Assembly (NCBI GenBank): GCA_002840155.1 | Contig: PGZH01000002.1 | Span: forward strand, 124,001-188,000 | Length of the DNA: 64,000 nucleotides | Reading direction: 5' to 3' | Source: Gammaproteobacteria bacterium HGW-Gammaproteobacteria-13 | GTDB taxonomy: Bacteria; Pseudomonadota; Gammaproteobacteria; Pseudomonadales; Pseudomonadaceae | In this document: one piece after another, positions 55,816 through 64,000 of the stretch | Numbering within the stretch: the first letter of the stretch is position 1 | How the letters are laid out: every line of letters starts with the position of its first letter | The notes under the pieces: generated by a model | What the model was told of the DNA's origin: nothing | Seen by the model: the letters and a program-made list of their open reading frames with translations, nothing else | Database searches by the model: none | Translations under genes and position numbers: made by a program

Positions 55816-55862
55816 AGCCCAGAAGTCTTCGCGCTTGGCTTTGTGAAATTTATAGCGTAAAT

Positions 55863-55894
55863 TTTCATGAAATTATTTAAATAGAATTTCATGA
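55863..55894. promoter_or_regulatory. candidate operator of the putrescine genes
   Basis: TTTCATGAAA (55863-55872, perfect 10-bp palindrome) and TTTCATGA (55887-55894) lie 24 bases apart just upstream of the start at 55903; TTTGTGAAA occurs at 55841. Repeated palindromes next to the ribosome site suit repression. The XRE-cupin regulator two genes on is the obvious candidate binder, but this is inference. Confidence 0.55.
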
Positions 55895-55902
55895 GGCGCG
55901 CC

Positions 55903-57192
55903 ATGTTCAAACAATCCGCCCAACATATCGGCACTTACTACGCCGGCACCTACCCAGGTGCTATCCCCCTGCGCCCGCGCCTGCAGGAAGCGTTGCAGTG
56001 TGATGTGCTGATTATCGGCGGCGGTTTCAGTGGCCTGCACAGCGCGCTGCGCCTGGCACTCGCAGGCAAGAAGGTGGTGCTGCTGGAAGCCAGCCGCCTG
56101 GCCTGGGCCGCCTCCGGGCGTAACGGTGGTCAGGCGCTGCCGGGCTGGTCCTGCGACATGCCGCCGTTCGAGAAGGCCCTCGGCCTGGAACGCGCACGCC
56201 GCCTGTGGGACAGCATGGTCTGGGCCGCCGAGGAAATGCGCGAGCTGCCCGAGCGACACAACTTCGATATCGATTACCGCACCGGCGCGATCTACACCGC
56301 CGTGCTGCCGCGCCGTGTGCGCCAGTTGCAGGGCAGCCTGGAAGAAGCCGAGCAGAAATACGGCTATACGCAGCTGAGCTTTATCCCCAAGGAACAACTG
56401 TCCGAGTGGATTGCCAGCCCACGCTACCTGGCGGCCCTGCATGACAGCGGCGCCGCGCACCTCAACCCACTGAAACTAGCCCAGGGCCTGGCCGATGCCA
56501 CCGAGAAGGCTGGCGGCAAAATCTTCGAGCAGAGCAAAGCACTCGAATACCGCGAAACGGCAGAGGGCTATATAGCGCGCACCGAGCAGGGCGAGGTGCG
56601 CAGCGATGTGCTGGTACTGGCCTGCAACGCCTATATCGACAAGCTCGATGCACAGCTGTCGAAACGCCTGCTGCCGGTCGGCTCCTACCAGGTCGCCACT
56701 GCGCCACTGGACCCAGAGCTGGCGCGCTCGCTATTTCCGCGCGGCACCTGCGCCATCGACAACCAGTTCGTCCCCGACTATTTCCGCGTCACCCCAGACA
56801 ACCGCCTGCTGTTCGGCGGCGGCTGCACCTACCTGGGCGGCATCCCGGCGGACGTGCCAGCAGCCACCCGGCCCTATCTGGAGCGGGTGTTCCCGCAACT
56901 GCGCGGCGTGCAGATCGACTACGGCTGGGGCGGGCATATCGACTGCACCATGCACCGTACCCCGGATGTTGGCCGCAGCGGGCAGAAATACTGGCTGCAA
57001 GGCTTCTCCGGCCACGGCATCCTGCCGACCCTGGCGGCCGCCCGCGCGGTCAGCGATGCGATCCTCGGTGACGCCGACCTGCTTGAGCTGTACCAGGGCC
57101 TGAGCAACCCGCGCTTCCCCGGCGGTGACCTGCTGGCGGCGCCCATCGAGGCCGTCGGCAAGGCTTGGTATCGCCTGCGCGACGTAATTTGA
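55903..57192 (+). CDS. puuB: FAD-dependent gamma-glutamylputrescine oxidase, PuuB/PauB-like
   Basis: 429 residues from the ATG at 55903, with GAGG upstream; the ATG at 55891 lies within the operator. FAD site DVLIIGGGFSGLHSALRLA, then LEASRLAWAASGRNGGQAL (DAO family pattern). Near the C terminus, GGHIDCTMHRTPDVGRS and YWLQGFSGHGILPT are usual for PuuB-type enzymes. The enzyme oxidises gamma-glutamylputrescine to the aldehyde. The gamma-glutamylation enzyme lies two genes on. Confidence 0.9.
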   Translation: MFKQSAQHIGTYYAGTYPGAIPLRPRLQEALQCDVLIIGGGFSGLHSALRLALAGKKVVLLEASRLAWAASGRNGGQALPGWSCDMPPFEKALGLERARRLWDSMVWAAEEMRELPERHNFDIDYRTGAIYTAVLPRRVRQLQGSLEEAEQKYGYTQLSFIPKEQLSEWIASPRYLAALHDSGAAHLNPLKLAQGLADATEKAGGKIFEQSKALEYRETAEGYIARTEQGEVRSDVLVLACNAYIDKLDAQLSKRLLPVGSYQVATAPLDPELARSLFPRGTCAIDNQFVPDYFRVTPDNRLLFGGGCTYLGGIPADVPAATRPYLERVFPQLRGVQIDYGWGGHIDCTMHRTPDVGRSGQKYWLQGFSGHGILPTLAAARAVSDAILGDADLLELYQGLSNPRFPGGDLLAAPIEAVGKAWYRLRDVI

Positions 57193-57196
57193 ACCC

Positions 57197-57247
57197 GTAG
57201 CCCGGATGTAATCCGGGACCACCCTCCCCGGATTACATCCGGGCTAC
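57197..57247. repeat. perfect 21-bp palindromic repeat
   Basis: GTAGCCCGGATGTAATCCGG form at 57197-57217 and its exact inverse at 57227-57247, between the oxidase gene and the regulator gene. A cousin occurs at 59211-59279. Confidence 0.92.
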
Positions 57248-57263
57248 GCCATAAGGACACCCC

Positions 57264-57821
57264 ATGGATATGCAGGAAGAAGTCGAAGGTCTGGCGATCC
57301 TGATCCGCGACCTGCGCAAGCACAAGAACCTCACCCTGGGTGAGTTGGCCGCGCGTATCGACCGTTCGGTGGGCTTCCTGTCCCAGGTCGAGCGCGGCCT
57401 GTCGCGCCCGACCGTGGCCGACCTCACCGCGATCAGCGAAACCCTCGGCGTACCGACCACCTATTTCTACAGCCTGAGCAAACCCCGCGGCGTGCCCTGG
57501 GTCACCCGCCCCGGCGAACGCCGCACCCTGTATTACGCCGGCGGCATCACCGACGTGCTGGCCTCGCCAACCATGTCTGGCGGCTTCTCCATGCTCGAAA
57601 GCCGTTTGGACCCGGGCGCCACCAGCGGCGACGGGCATTTGAACGACAGTTCCGAGCAAGGCGGCTTCGTCCTCGAAGGCGAGCTGACGATTTGGTACGG
57701 CGACGCCGCCGAGCCAGTCACCCTCGGCCCGAACGACAGCTTCCAGCTGCCGCCACACGCACAGTTCCGCTACGCCAACCTTTCCGATTCCCCCACACGA
57801 GTGCTCTGGGTCTTCACCTGA
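57264..57821 (+). CDS. XRE-cupin transcriptional regulator, PuuR/PauR-like
   Basis: 185 residues. N-terminal helix-turn-helix (about 10-65: LTLGELAARIDRSVGFLSQV, ERGLSRPTVADLTAISETLG) followed by a cupin domain (about 100-183: GHLNDSSEQGGFVLEGELTI, LGPNDSFQLPPHAQFRYANL). AAGGAC precedes the start. The combination, next to putrescine catabolic genes, matches PuuR/PauR, repressors relieved by putrescine. The operator candidate at 55863 lies in front of the first gene of the cluster. Confidence 0.88.
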   Translation: MDMQEEVEGLAILIRDLRKHKNLTLGELAARIDRSVGFLSQVERGLSRPTVADLTAISETLGVPTTYFYSLSKPRGVPWVTRPGERRTLYYAGGITDVLASPTMSGGFSMLESRLDPGATSGDGHLNDSSEQGGFVLEGELTIWYGDAAEPVTLGPNDSFQLPPHAQFRYANLSDSPTRVLWVFT

Positions 57822-57839
57822 CCCGCGCAGATAGCCGCC

Positions 57840-59192
57840 ATGACAATAACAACAGCATTTCCCGACCTGCTCAGCGAAGTCCGTGCCTTCCGTAACGCCC
57901 ACCCCGAGGTGCGCTATGTCGACCTGATCAGCCTGGATATTCCCGGGCACTTCTACGGCAAGCGCTACCCCATCGACATGCTGGAAAAGGTCGCCGCCGG
58001 CAGCCCGCTGAAAATCCCGCAGAACTGCGTGCTGCTTGGCGTGCAGGGCGGCCTGCACCCGATTGGCGATTACTGCTTCAACGACGGCGACCCGGACGCG
58101 CCGCGCCGGCTGATCCCCGGCACGCTCAAACCGGTGCGCTGGGAAAGCCAGCCGCTGGGGCAGATGCTGATCAGCTCCGACGGCACCGAAGCACCGATCG
58201 AGTTCGAACCGCGCGAAGTGCTCGCCCGTGTGCTCAAGCGCCTGGCCGCACGCGGTATCCGCCCAGTGGTGGCGTTCGAGCTGGAGTTCTATCTGTTCGA
58301 CCGCAAGCTGCAAGACGGCCTGCCGCAGTTCCCCCGCGACCCGCTGTGCGACGATGCCGATGACCAACCGAATATGCATATCGAACGCCTGTCGCGCTTT
58401 GCCGATGTACTGCACGAGATCGTCGACGCCGCCAATGAGCAGGGCGTGGACGCCAACGTGATCACCGCCGAACTCGGCCCTGGCCAGTTCGAGATCAACT
58501 TCGGCCATTGCGACGACGGCCTGCGCGCCGCCGACTGGGCCGCCCTGTTCTGTCGCAGCACCCGTGGCGTGGCGCTCAAGCACGGCCAGCGTGCCAGCTT
58601 TATGAGCAAGCCCTACCTGCAAGCGCCGGGCAGCGGCATGCATGTGCACGTCAGCCTGTATGACGCGGCCGGCAACAACCTGCTCGCGGCCGATGAGCAG
58701 CGCCCGCTGCGCCATGCAGTGGCCGGCTGCCTGGAGCTGCTGCCGCATTGCATGCCGATCTTCGCCGCCAACCACAACGCTTTCCGCCGCTACGGCGCCA
58801 TGGTCAACGCCGCCAGCCGCGCCAGCTGGGGCTTTGAGGACCGCGATGCGTGCATCCGCATCCCCGAATCGGACGGCAAGAACCTGCGCATCGAACACCG
58901 CCTGGCCGGCGCCGACGCCAACCCCTATCTGGTGCTGGCAGCGATCCTCACCGGCATGGAGCACGGCCTGGACGCTGGCAAAGAGCCAATTGCCCCGCTC
59001 AACGAAAACCGCCAGAGCGGCATCGACTTCCCCCAGGACATGCTCGGCGCGGTCAGCGCCATGCGCGACCACCCGGTGGTCAACCAGGGCCTGGGCAGTG
59101 AATTCGTGATGGTCTATTGCGAGAACAAGCGCCAGGACCACCTGGCCTTTATGCAGGAAGTGAGTGCGCGGGAGTACCGCTGGTTTCTCTAG
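57840..59192 (+). CDS. puuA: gamma-glutamylputrescine synthetase (glutamine-synthetase family), PuuA/PauA-like
   Basis: 450 residues with the glutamine synthetase fold: RYVDLISLDIPGHFYGKRYP near the N terminus, AFELEFYLFD, GPGQFEINFGHCDD, APGSGMHVHVSL and FAANHNAFRRYG. The N-terminal domain differs from GlnA, as in PuuA. The enzyme joins glutamate to the amine of putrescine using ATP, the first step of the gamma-glutamyl pathway. Substrate is assigned from its neighbours; another amine cannot be excluded. It starts 18 bases after the regulator. Confidence 0.9.
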   Translation: MTITTAFPDLLSEVRAFRNAHPEVRYVDLISLDIPGHFYGKRYPIDMLEKVAAGSPLKIPQNCVLLGVQGGLHPIGDYCFNDGDPDAPRRLIPGTLKPVRWESQPLGQMLISSDGTEAPIEFEPREVLARVLKRLAARGIRPVVAFELEFYLFDRKLQDGLPQFPRDPLCDDADDQPNMHIERLSRFADVLHEIVDAANEQGVDANVITAELGPGQFEINFGHCDDGLRAADWAALFCRSTRGVALKHGQRASFMSKPYLQAPGSGMHVHVSLYDAAGNNLLAADEQRPLRHAVAGCLELLPHCMPIFAANHNAFRRYGAMVNAASRASWGFEDRDACIRIPESDGKNLRIEHRLAGADANPYLVLAAILTGMEHGLDAGKEPIAPLNENRQSGIDFPQDMLGAVSAMRDHPVVNQGLGSEFVMVYCENKRQDHLAFMQEVSAREYRWFL

Positions 59193-59210
59193 CCATCACA
59201 CGGCCATCGC

Positions 59211-59279
59211 GTAGCCCGGATAAGCCCTGGCGCAATCCGGGAACTCTCCCCGGATTGCGCTGGAGCTTATCCAGGCTAC
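59211..59279. repeat. imperfect palindromic repeat of the GTAGCCCGGAT type
   Basis: Inverted arms beginning GTAGCCCGGATAAGC and ending GCTTATCCAGGCTAC, with inner CGCAATCCGG/CCGGATTGCG arms. Related to 57197-57247. Confidence 0.8.
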
Positions 59280-59291
59280 AGGCTGTAACCC

Positions 59292-59344
59292 GTAGGATGG
59301 GTGATAACCCATCAATTGCCGCGATGGGTTATCACCCATCCTAC
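59292..59344. repeat. perfect 22-bp palindromic repeat
   Basis: Arms GTAGGATGGGTGATAACCCA (from 59292) and its inverse (to 59344) with a 9-base spacer. Together with the preceding element it fills the gap between the convergent puuA-like and chrA genes. Confidence 0.92.
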
Positions 59345-59365
59345 GCCCCCACCTAGCTTGCGGCC

Positions 59366-60709
59366 TCAGCGCAACAGATGCACCGCCAGCCCGGCCAACG
59401 CCGACACCAGCAGCACCTCCATCACCCCGCGTTTGAAGCGCAGCAGCGCCAGCGCCGCGCCCACGGCCAGCAGCGCCGACGGCCAGTCGAAGCTGCCGGC
59501 AAAACCCTGCGGCCAGAGCACGTGGTAGGCAAAGAACAGCGCCAGATTAAGGATCACCCCGACCACCGCAGCAGTAATCGCGGTCAGCGGTGCGGTGAAT
59601 TTCAGCTCGCCGTGGGTCGATTCCACCAGCGGCCCGCCGGCGAGGATGAACAGAAAGGACGGCAGAAAGGTAAACCAGGTGACCAGCGCCGCCGCCAGTG
59701 CGCCGCTGACAAAACCCGAATCGCTGCCGAACACCGGCTGCAGATAAGCCCCGACAAAGGCCACAAACGCCACCACCATGATCAGCGGCCCCGGCGTGGT
59801 TTCGCCCAGGGCCAGGCCGTCGATCATCTGCGTCGGAGTCAGCCAGCCGTAATGGCCGATGGCGCCCTGGTAGACATAGGGCAGCACCGCATAGGCGCCG
59901 CCAAAGGTCAGCAGCGCCGCCTTGGTAAAGAACCAGGCCATCTGCGTCAGCGTGCCGTCCCAGCCATACAGCCAGGTCAGCAGGCCCATCGGCAGCAACC
60001 AAAGCAGCGCACCCACCGCCAGCAACAGCGCCAGGCGTGACGCGCGAAAGCGCGTGTGCGCAGCTGGCGGGCTGTCATCATCGATCAGCGCCGGACCGTA
60101 GGAGTGACTAGCCGCCGCATGCCCGCCACCCAGGCTGAACTGTTGCGGCAACAGGCGACCACCGAGATAACCGAGTAGCGCTGCGCCAATCACGATCAAC
60201 GGAAACGGCAGATTGAAGGCAAAGATGGCGACAAACGACGCCCCGGCAATGCCCCACAGCCAGTTGTTCTTCAGCGCCCGTGAACCTATGCGCCAAGCCG
60301 CCTGCATGACGATGGCGGTGACCGCCGGCTTGATCCCGTAGAAGATTCCCGCCACCAGCGGCACATCACCATAGGCGATATACAGCCAGGACAGGCCGAT
60401 CAGGATAAACAGCGACGGCAGCACAAACAGCACCCCGGCAATCACCCCGCCCCAGGTGCGGTGTAGCAGCCAGCCGATATAGGTGGCCAACTGCTGCGCC
60501 TCCGGTCCCGGCAGCAACATGCAGTAGTTCAGCGCATGCAGAAAACGCCGCTCGGACAGCCAGCGGCGCTTTTCCACCAACTCCTGATGCATGATCGCGA
60601 TCTGCCCGGCCGGCCCGCCGAAACTGATCAGGCCCAGTTTCAACCAGAACCAGAAGGCTTCGCCCAGGCTGACCGCGGGCGGTGCAGTGGATACTGATGA
60701 CTCGGACAT
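59366..60709 (-). CDS. chrA: chromate transporter
   Basis: 447 residues from the ATG at 60709; the 60757 start would include promoter sequence. It is a double CHR-domain membrane protein: [20 protein letters not shown] and [20 protein letters not shown] in the first half, and [20 protein letters not shown] and [20 protein letters not shown] in the second. ChrA exports chromate across the inner membrane using the proton gradient. The long form with two CHR domains is the usual Pseudomonas type. No chrB is adjacent. Confidence 0.95.
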   Translation of the reverse strand: MSESSVSTAPPAVSLGEAFWFWLKLGLISFGGPAGQIAIMHQELVEKRRWLSERRFLHALNYCMLLPGPEAQQLATYIGWLLHRTWGGVIAGVLFVLPSLFILIGLSWLYIAYGDVPLVAGIFYGIKPAVTAIVMQAAWRIGSRALKNNWLWGIAGASFVAIFAFNLPFPLIVIGAALLGYLGGRLLPQQFSLGGGHAAASHSYGPALIDDDSPPAAHTRFRASRLALLLAVGALLWLLPMGLLTWLYGWDGTLTQMAWFFTKAALLTFGGAYAVLPYVYQGAIGHYGWLTPTQMIDGLALGETTPGPLIMVVAFVAFVGAYLQPVFGSDSGFVSGALAAALVTWFTFLPSFLFILAGGPLVESTHGELKFTAPLTAITAAVVGVILNLALFFAYHVLWPQGFAGSFDWPSALLAVGAALALLRFKRGVMEVLLVSALAGLAVHLLR

Positions 60710-60850
60710 GGGGCAACTCACGGCGATAAAAACGGTCGCACTATAGCGCGAGTGCATGCCGATTTAAGCCAGCATGGCTCAAGCCCCGGCACGGATTTCC
60801 GTATACTTGGCAGCGCTATACCCTCCTTCAACCTGCCCGTGAAGCTCTCT

Positions 60851-61756
60851 GTGAAAATCCGCCATTCGATAGTAAGCCTGCTGCTGATCTGCAGCTGCGT
60901 TGTAGTTGCATCGAACACCCAGGCCGCCCCCGCCAAACAACAGGACCTGGCCGCCGGCAGCGCCCTGCTGGTCGACCTGCAGACCAATCAGGTGCTCTAC
61001 GAGCGCAATGCCGACAGCGTGGTGCCGATTGCCTCGGTGACCAAGCTGATGACCGCCATGGTCACCCTCGACGCCAAGCTGCCGCTGGATCAGCAGCTGC
61101 CGATCATGATTCGCGACACCCATGAGATGCGCGGCGTGTTCTCCCGCGTGCGCGTGGGCAGCGAACTGAGCCGTCGCGACATGCTGCTGCTGGCCCTGAT
61201 GGCCTCGGAAAACCGCGCGGCCGCTAGCCTGGCGCACCACTATCCGGGCGGCCACGCGGCCTTTGTTGCGGCGATGAATGCCAAGGCCCGCGCCCTGGGT
61301 ATGAAGCATTCGCGTTTCGTTGAGCCCACCGGCCTGTCGGAGCACAACGTGTCGAGCGCCCGCGACCTGGTGCTGATGCTCAAGGCCGCGCGCCAGTACC
61401 CGCTGATCAGCCAGTTCAGCACCACCTCGGAAAAGACCCAGGCGTTCCGCAAACCCAATTACACCCTGGGTTTTCGTAACACCAACAACCTGGTTCGCAA
61501 ACCGGGTTGGAGCGTGCAGCTGAGCAAGACCGGCTACACCGGCGAAGCCGGCCGCTGCCTGGTGATGAACACCGTGATGAATAACCGTCCAGTGGCCTTC
61601 GTGGTGCTGGACGCCTTCGGCAAATACACCCATATGGCCGACGCCAACCGCCTCAAGCGCTGGCTGGAAACAGGCAAGGTCACCGCCGTGCCGCCAGCGG
61701 CCATCAGCTACCGCCAGCAGAAACTGGCGCAGCGCCAGGCCAAGGCTGTGCAGTAG
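60851..61756 (+). CDS. pbpG: D-alanyl-D-alanine endopeptidase (PBP7)
   Basis: 301 residues from a GTG at 60851, chosen because the signal peptide ([20 protein letters not shown]) then starts naturally; a GTG four codons earlier is possible. The penicillin-binding motifs are SVTK (SxxK), SEN (SxN) and SKTG (KTG). The enzyme cleaves peptide crosslinks in the periplasm. Between this gene and chrA lie 141 bases containing both promoters. A 8-bp hairpin (61780-61798) follows. Confidence 0.95.
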   Translation: MKIRHSIVSLLLICSCVVVASNTQAAPAKQQDLAAGSALLVDLQTNQVLYERNADSVVPIASVTKLMTAMVTLDAKLPLDQQLPIMIRDTHEMRGVFSRVRVGSELSRRDMLLLALMASENRAAASLAHHYPGGHAAFVAAMNAKARALGMKHSRFVEPTGLSEHNVSSARDLVLMLKAARQYPLISQFSTTSEKTQAFRKPNYTLGFRNTNNLVRKPGWSVQLSKTGYTGEAGRCLVMNTVMNNRPVAFVVLDAFGKYTHMADANRLKRWLETGKVTAVPPAAISYRQQKLAQRQAKAVQ

Positions 61757-61813
61757 CGAACAGATAAGCAGCCGGATCAGCACGACGCTCCGTCGTGCCG
61801 CCCTCCACAGATA

Positions 61814-61840
61814 GAAAAGCCTCAACCTAACAACCGAGGC
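61814..61840 (-). terminator. terminator of the chemoreceptor gene
   Basis: 5-bp stem GCCTC/GAGGC (61819-61823, 61836-61840) with four T on the minus strand, directly after the stop codon. The short stem makes it a weak case. Confidence 0.5.
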
Positions 61841-61841
61841 G

Positions 61842-63818
61842 TTACTGGAAGCGTCCGACCTCCTGGCGCAGATCTTCGGCCAGCTGATCCAGTTCGCGGG
61901 CAGTTTGTGCCAAATTGGCCACCACTTCGCGCTGTTCGCTGTTGGCCAGCGCAATGCTTTGCAGGTTACTGCTGAGCAACGTCGCGGTACTGCTCTGCTC
62001 GCTGGTGGCGGTAGTAATGGCGGTGAATTGCTCACCCGCCGCATTGCTCTGCTCGGCAATCTGGTCCAGTGCAGCAGCAACCTTAGCGTTACGCTGCAGC
62101 CCATCCTGCATCAGCAGCTTGCCCTGCTCCATGGTGCTGATCGCACTGTTGGTCTCGCCCTGAATACTGCCGATCATTGCGGAGATTTCGTTGGTCGCCT
62201 CGCGGGTGCGCGAAGCCAGACTGCGCACCTCATCGGCGACTACGGCAAAACCACGGCCCTGCTCGCCAGCGCGGGCGGCCTCGATGGCCGCGTTGAGCGC
62301 AAGCAGGTTAGTCTGATCAGCAATCGAGGTGATCACGCTGACAATTCCACCGATCTCCTGCGAGCGCTGGCCCAGGGTATTGACCACTACGGACGTGTCA
62401 TTCAGTGAGCTGGCAATCTGCTCCAGAGCGCTCGAAGCCTCGGTCATCGAACTGCGGCCAATGCGCGTCTGCTGGGCATTGTCGCTGGCCAGGCGTTCGG
62501 TATTGCGCATGTTGTCGGCAATGTTCAGCGACGTGGCGCTGAACTCCTCCACAGCACCTGCCATGCTGCTGATCTCACCGGACTGCTGCTCGATACCCTC
62601 ATAAGCACCGCTGGCCAAGCCGGACAAGGCCTGAGCACGGCTACTGACGTTGTGCGCGGCGCCGCGAATGCGCGCCACCATGGTCGACAACGCTTCACCC
62701 ATCTGGTTGAAGTTGCGCGCCAGCTCACCGATCTCATCCTGACTGGTGACGTTAAGACGCGCGCTCAGATCGCCGGCGCCCAATGCCTGCGCCTGTTGCA
62801 CAAGATCACCCAGCGGGCGCAGTTTGCGCCGCAACAACCAGATCACTGCCGCGACCGCCAGCAGCAATGTCACCAGGCTGCCGATTGCCAACTGGCTGCC
62901 CACGCGCCAGGTCACCGCCTGGATTTCTTCACGCGGCATACTCGCCAGCACCTGCCAGGGCCCGCCGGAAAACGGCATGGCTACGCTGAAGAACTCCTCG
63001 ACACCGTCACTCCAGAACGCTCCATGGCCTGGCTCAGCCAATACATCAGCGAGCTTGCCGGCGATTTGTTCAGGCTCCCGTGCACCGGCCGGGGCGACCA
63101 GCCACTTGCCCTGATCGTCGAGTAACGCCAGCGATCCCGTGGCGCCGATGCGGAAGCGCTTGAGATTCTCAAACTGCGCGTTCTGCCCATCGGTGTAGTC
63201 GAAGCCGACAAACAGCACCGCGATTACCCGACCGCTGGCGTCACGCACCGGGGTGTATTGCGTCATATAGAAGCGCTCAAACAGCAACGCCCGCCCCACA
63301 TAGCCATCACCAGCAAGCAGACGTTTATATGCGGGATGCAGATGGTCGAGCACCGTGCCGATGGCCCGGGTGCCATCAGGCTTGGTCAGCGAGGTGCTGA
63401 TGCGCACAAACTCATCACCATCACGTACGAACACCGTGGCCACGCCTGCAGTCAGCTGATGAAACTCATCGACTTCAGTGAAATCGTTGTTCAACAGGCT
63501 GGTGCCCAGGTACAGCGCCGGGGTTTGCACGCCGGCCACAGCTACTCGCTCAGCCCCCTGCACACTCAAACCGCCACTGAAACGCCGCTCAAACAGACCG
63601 GCAAGACGCTGAGTGCTCTCACGCAGGCTGTCATGAAAAGTGCTCAGCTGATCGGCCAGCAGACGCGCCTCGCTGCCCAGATGCTCCTGCCGCGTAATCA
63701 GGTTGGCCTGGTTCAACGAGCGCAGGGCGAATACGGTGCTGGCACTAATCAGTAGAACCAGCACCAAGGCCAATGCAGTGGCCAACTGCCAAGCAATCCG
63801 AGAACGTGGGGAGGTCAT
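61842..63818 (-). CDS. membrane methyl-accepting chemotaxis protein with double Cache sensor
   Basis: 658 residues from the ATG at 63818, which has GGAG ten bases upstream. Membrane segments at about 9-31 and 300-325 enclose a Cache-type sensor ([50 protein letters not shown]), of the Cache_3-Cache_2 type. A HAMP linker and the signalling hairpin [20 protein letters not shown] follow. It ends with QEVGRFQ and lacks the CheR-docking pentapeptide. The ligand is unknown. A FliA-type promoter lies upstream, as expected for flagellar/chemotaxis genes. Confidence 0.95.
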   Translation of the reverse strand: MTSPRSRIAWQLATALALVLVLLISASTVFALRSLNQANLITRQEHLGSEARLLADQLSTFHDSLRESTQRLAGLFERRFSGGLSVQGAERVAVAGVQTPALYLGTSLLNNDFTEVDEFHQLTAGVATVFVRDGDEFVRISTSLTKPDGTRAIGTVLDHLHPAYKRLLAGDGYVGRALLFERFYMTQYTPVRDASGRVIAVLFVGFDYTDGQNAQFENLKRFRIGATGSLALLDDQGKWLVAPAGAREPEQIAGKLADVLAEPGHGAFWSDGVEEFFSVAMPFSGGPWQVLASMPREEIQAVTWRVGSQLAIGSLVTLLLAVAAVIWLLRRKLRPLGDLVQQAQALGAGDLSARLNVTSQDEIGELARNFNQMGEALSTMVARIRGAAHNVSSRAQALSGLASGAYEGIEQQSGEISSMAGAVEEFSATSLNIADNMRNTERLASDNAQQTRIGRSSMTEASSALEQIASSLNDTSVVVNTLGQRSQEIGGIVSVITSIADQTNLLALNAAIEAARAGEQGRGFAVVADEVRSLASRTREATNEISAMIGSIQGETNSAISTMEQGKLLMQDGLQRNAKVAAALDQIAEQSNAAGEQFTAITTATSEQSSTATLLSSNLQSIALANSEQREVVANLAQTARELDQLAEDLRQEVGRFQ

Positions 63819-63880
63819 GCATGCCTCCAAAGGCATAAAGCGGCAGTTATAGGGTAATAAAAGGCGTAATCGCCTTTATT

Positions 63881-63907
63881 TACTCGGCGACCGCACAGAA
63901 TACTTGA
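63881..63907 (-). promoter_or_regulatory. FliA (sigma-28) promoter of the chemoreceptor gene
   Basis: On the minus strand: TCAAGTAT, an 11-base spacer, then GCCGAGTA. The family consensus is TAAAGTTT-N11-GCCGATAA, so the spacing is exact and 11 of 16 positions match. It lies about 62 bases before the start codon. Confidence 0.7.
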
Positions 63908-64000
63908 GCGGAGTACTAAGAATATAGCCAAGCAAAATTGATCGGCTTTCGCTTGCCGATAGAGGGCTGCACCAGGCAAACATGCCTATTTCGCCACTAA

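Noticed and set aside
56919-59141. 740-codon open frame antisense to the putrescine genes
   Set aside because: Spans three clear genes on the other strand and shows no motif or ribosome site.
59211-59344. Possible CRISPR-like repeat array
   Set aside because: Only two unrelated palindromes, each self-complementary and without regular spacers; fits REP-type repeats.

Overview
The window is a stretch of Pseudomonas chromosome. The evidence is the GC-rich coding pattern, the palindromic intergenic repeats and, above all, gene order. pckA-hslO-PAP2-hslR-rimB-rimK ... envZ-ompR-tex-gshA matches my memory of the P. aeruginosa PA5192-PA5203 block. aguB-aguA ... OprD-type porin-PAS/GGDEF-desaturase-GGDEF/EAL matches the PA0293-PA0285 block. 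The species cannot be named from sequence alone. I see no rRNA, tRNA, prophage, insertion sequence or CRISPR array; this is core and semi-core chromosome.

Layout. 0-10 kb: a cut-off CHASE2 sensor gene, a divergent HAMP-GGDEF-EAL protein, a small lipoprotein, an isolated 59-residue unknown gene with its own terminator and an inverted-repeat promoter region, a Baeyer-Villiger-type monooxygenase, a nitroreductase, a methyltransferase, a DUF3313-like lipoprotein, a cupin and a DHH phosphoesterase. 10-14 kb: a four-gene MCE lipid-transport operon (permease with N-terminal STAS-like region, ATPase, MCE protein, auxiliary lipoprotein), then a cytosine-deaminase-like enzyme. 14-33 kb: a RecQ-type helicase, pckA, hslO, a PAP2 phosphatase, hslR, rimB-rimK, a 1256-residue MASE1-PAS4-GGDEF-EAL protein, ompR-envZ, tex, gshA and an RMF-like small protein. 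33-36 kb: aguBA for agmatine breakdown, behind an unusual AT-rich repeat region.

36-43 kb: a soluble PAS-PAS chemoreceptor resembling BdlA, then a six-gene operon read leftward. The operon has a BigR/SqrR-type ArsR regulator, two YeeE/YedE-type membrane proteins, a DUF2892 protein, a persulfide dioxygenase-like enzyme and a SulP transporter. An AT-rich palindrome lies in front of the regulator. Together this looks like a sulfide/persulfide-sensing detoxification unit. An OprD-family porin follows.

43-56 kb: a signalling block. It holds a PAS-GGDEF cyclase, a fatty-acid desaturase, a PAS-GGDEF-EAL protein, a REC-HDOD protein, a 1493-residue GAF/PAS histidine kinase, a lone receiver, and an HPt-REC-REC-GGDEF protein. 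The last three overlap or nearly overlap and contain every step of a His-Asp-His-Asp relay ending in c-di-GMP synthesis. This is the most interesting part of the window. 56-59 kb: a putrescine (gamma-glutamylation) gene set with its XRE-cupin regulator and a palindromic operator candidate. 59-64 kb: chrA, pbpG and a membrane chemoreceptor with a well-placed FliA-type promoter.

A common theme is c-di-GMP. Five GGDEF proteins, three of them with EAL domains, sit in the same 64 kb as rimBK and a BdlA-like receptor. Statements about P. aeruginosa gene order and published functions come from memory and were not searched.
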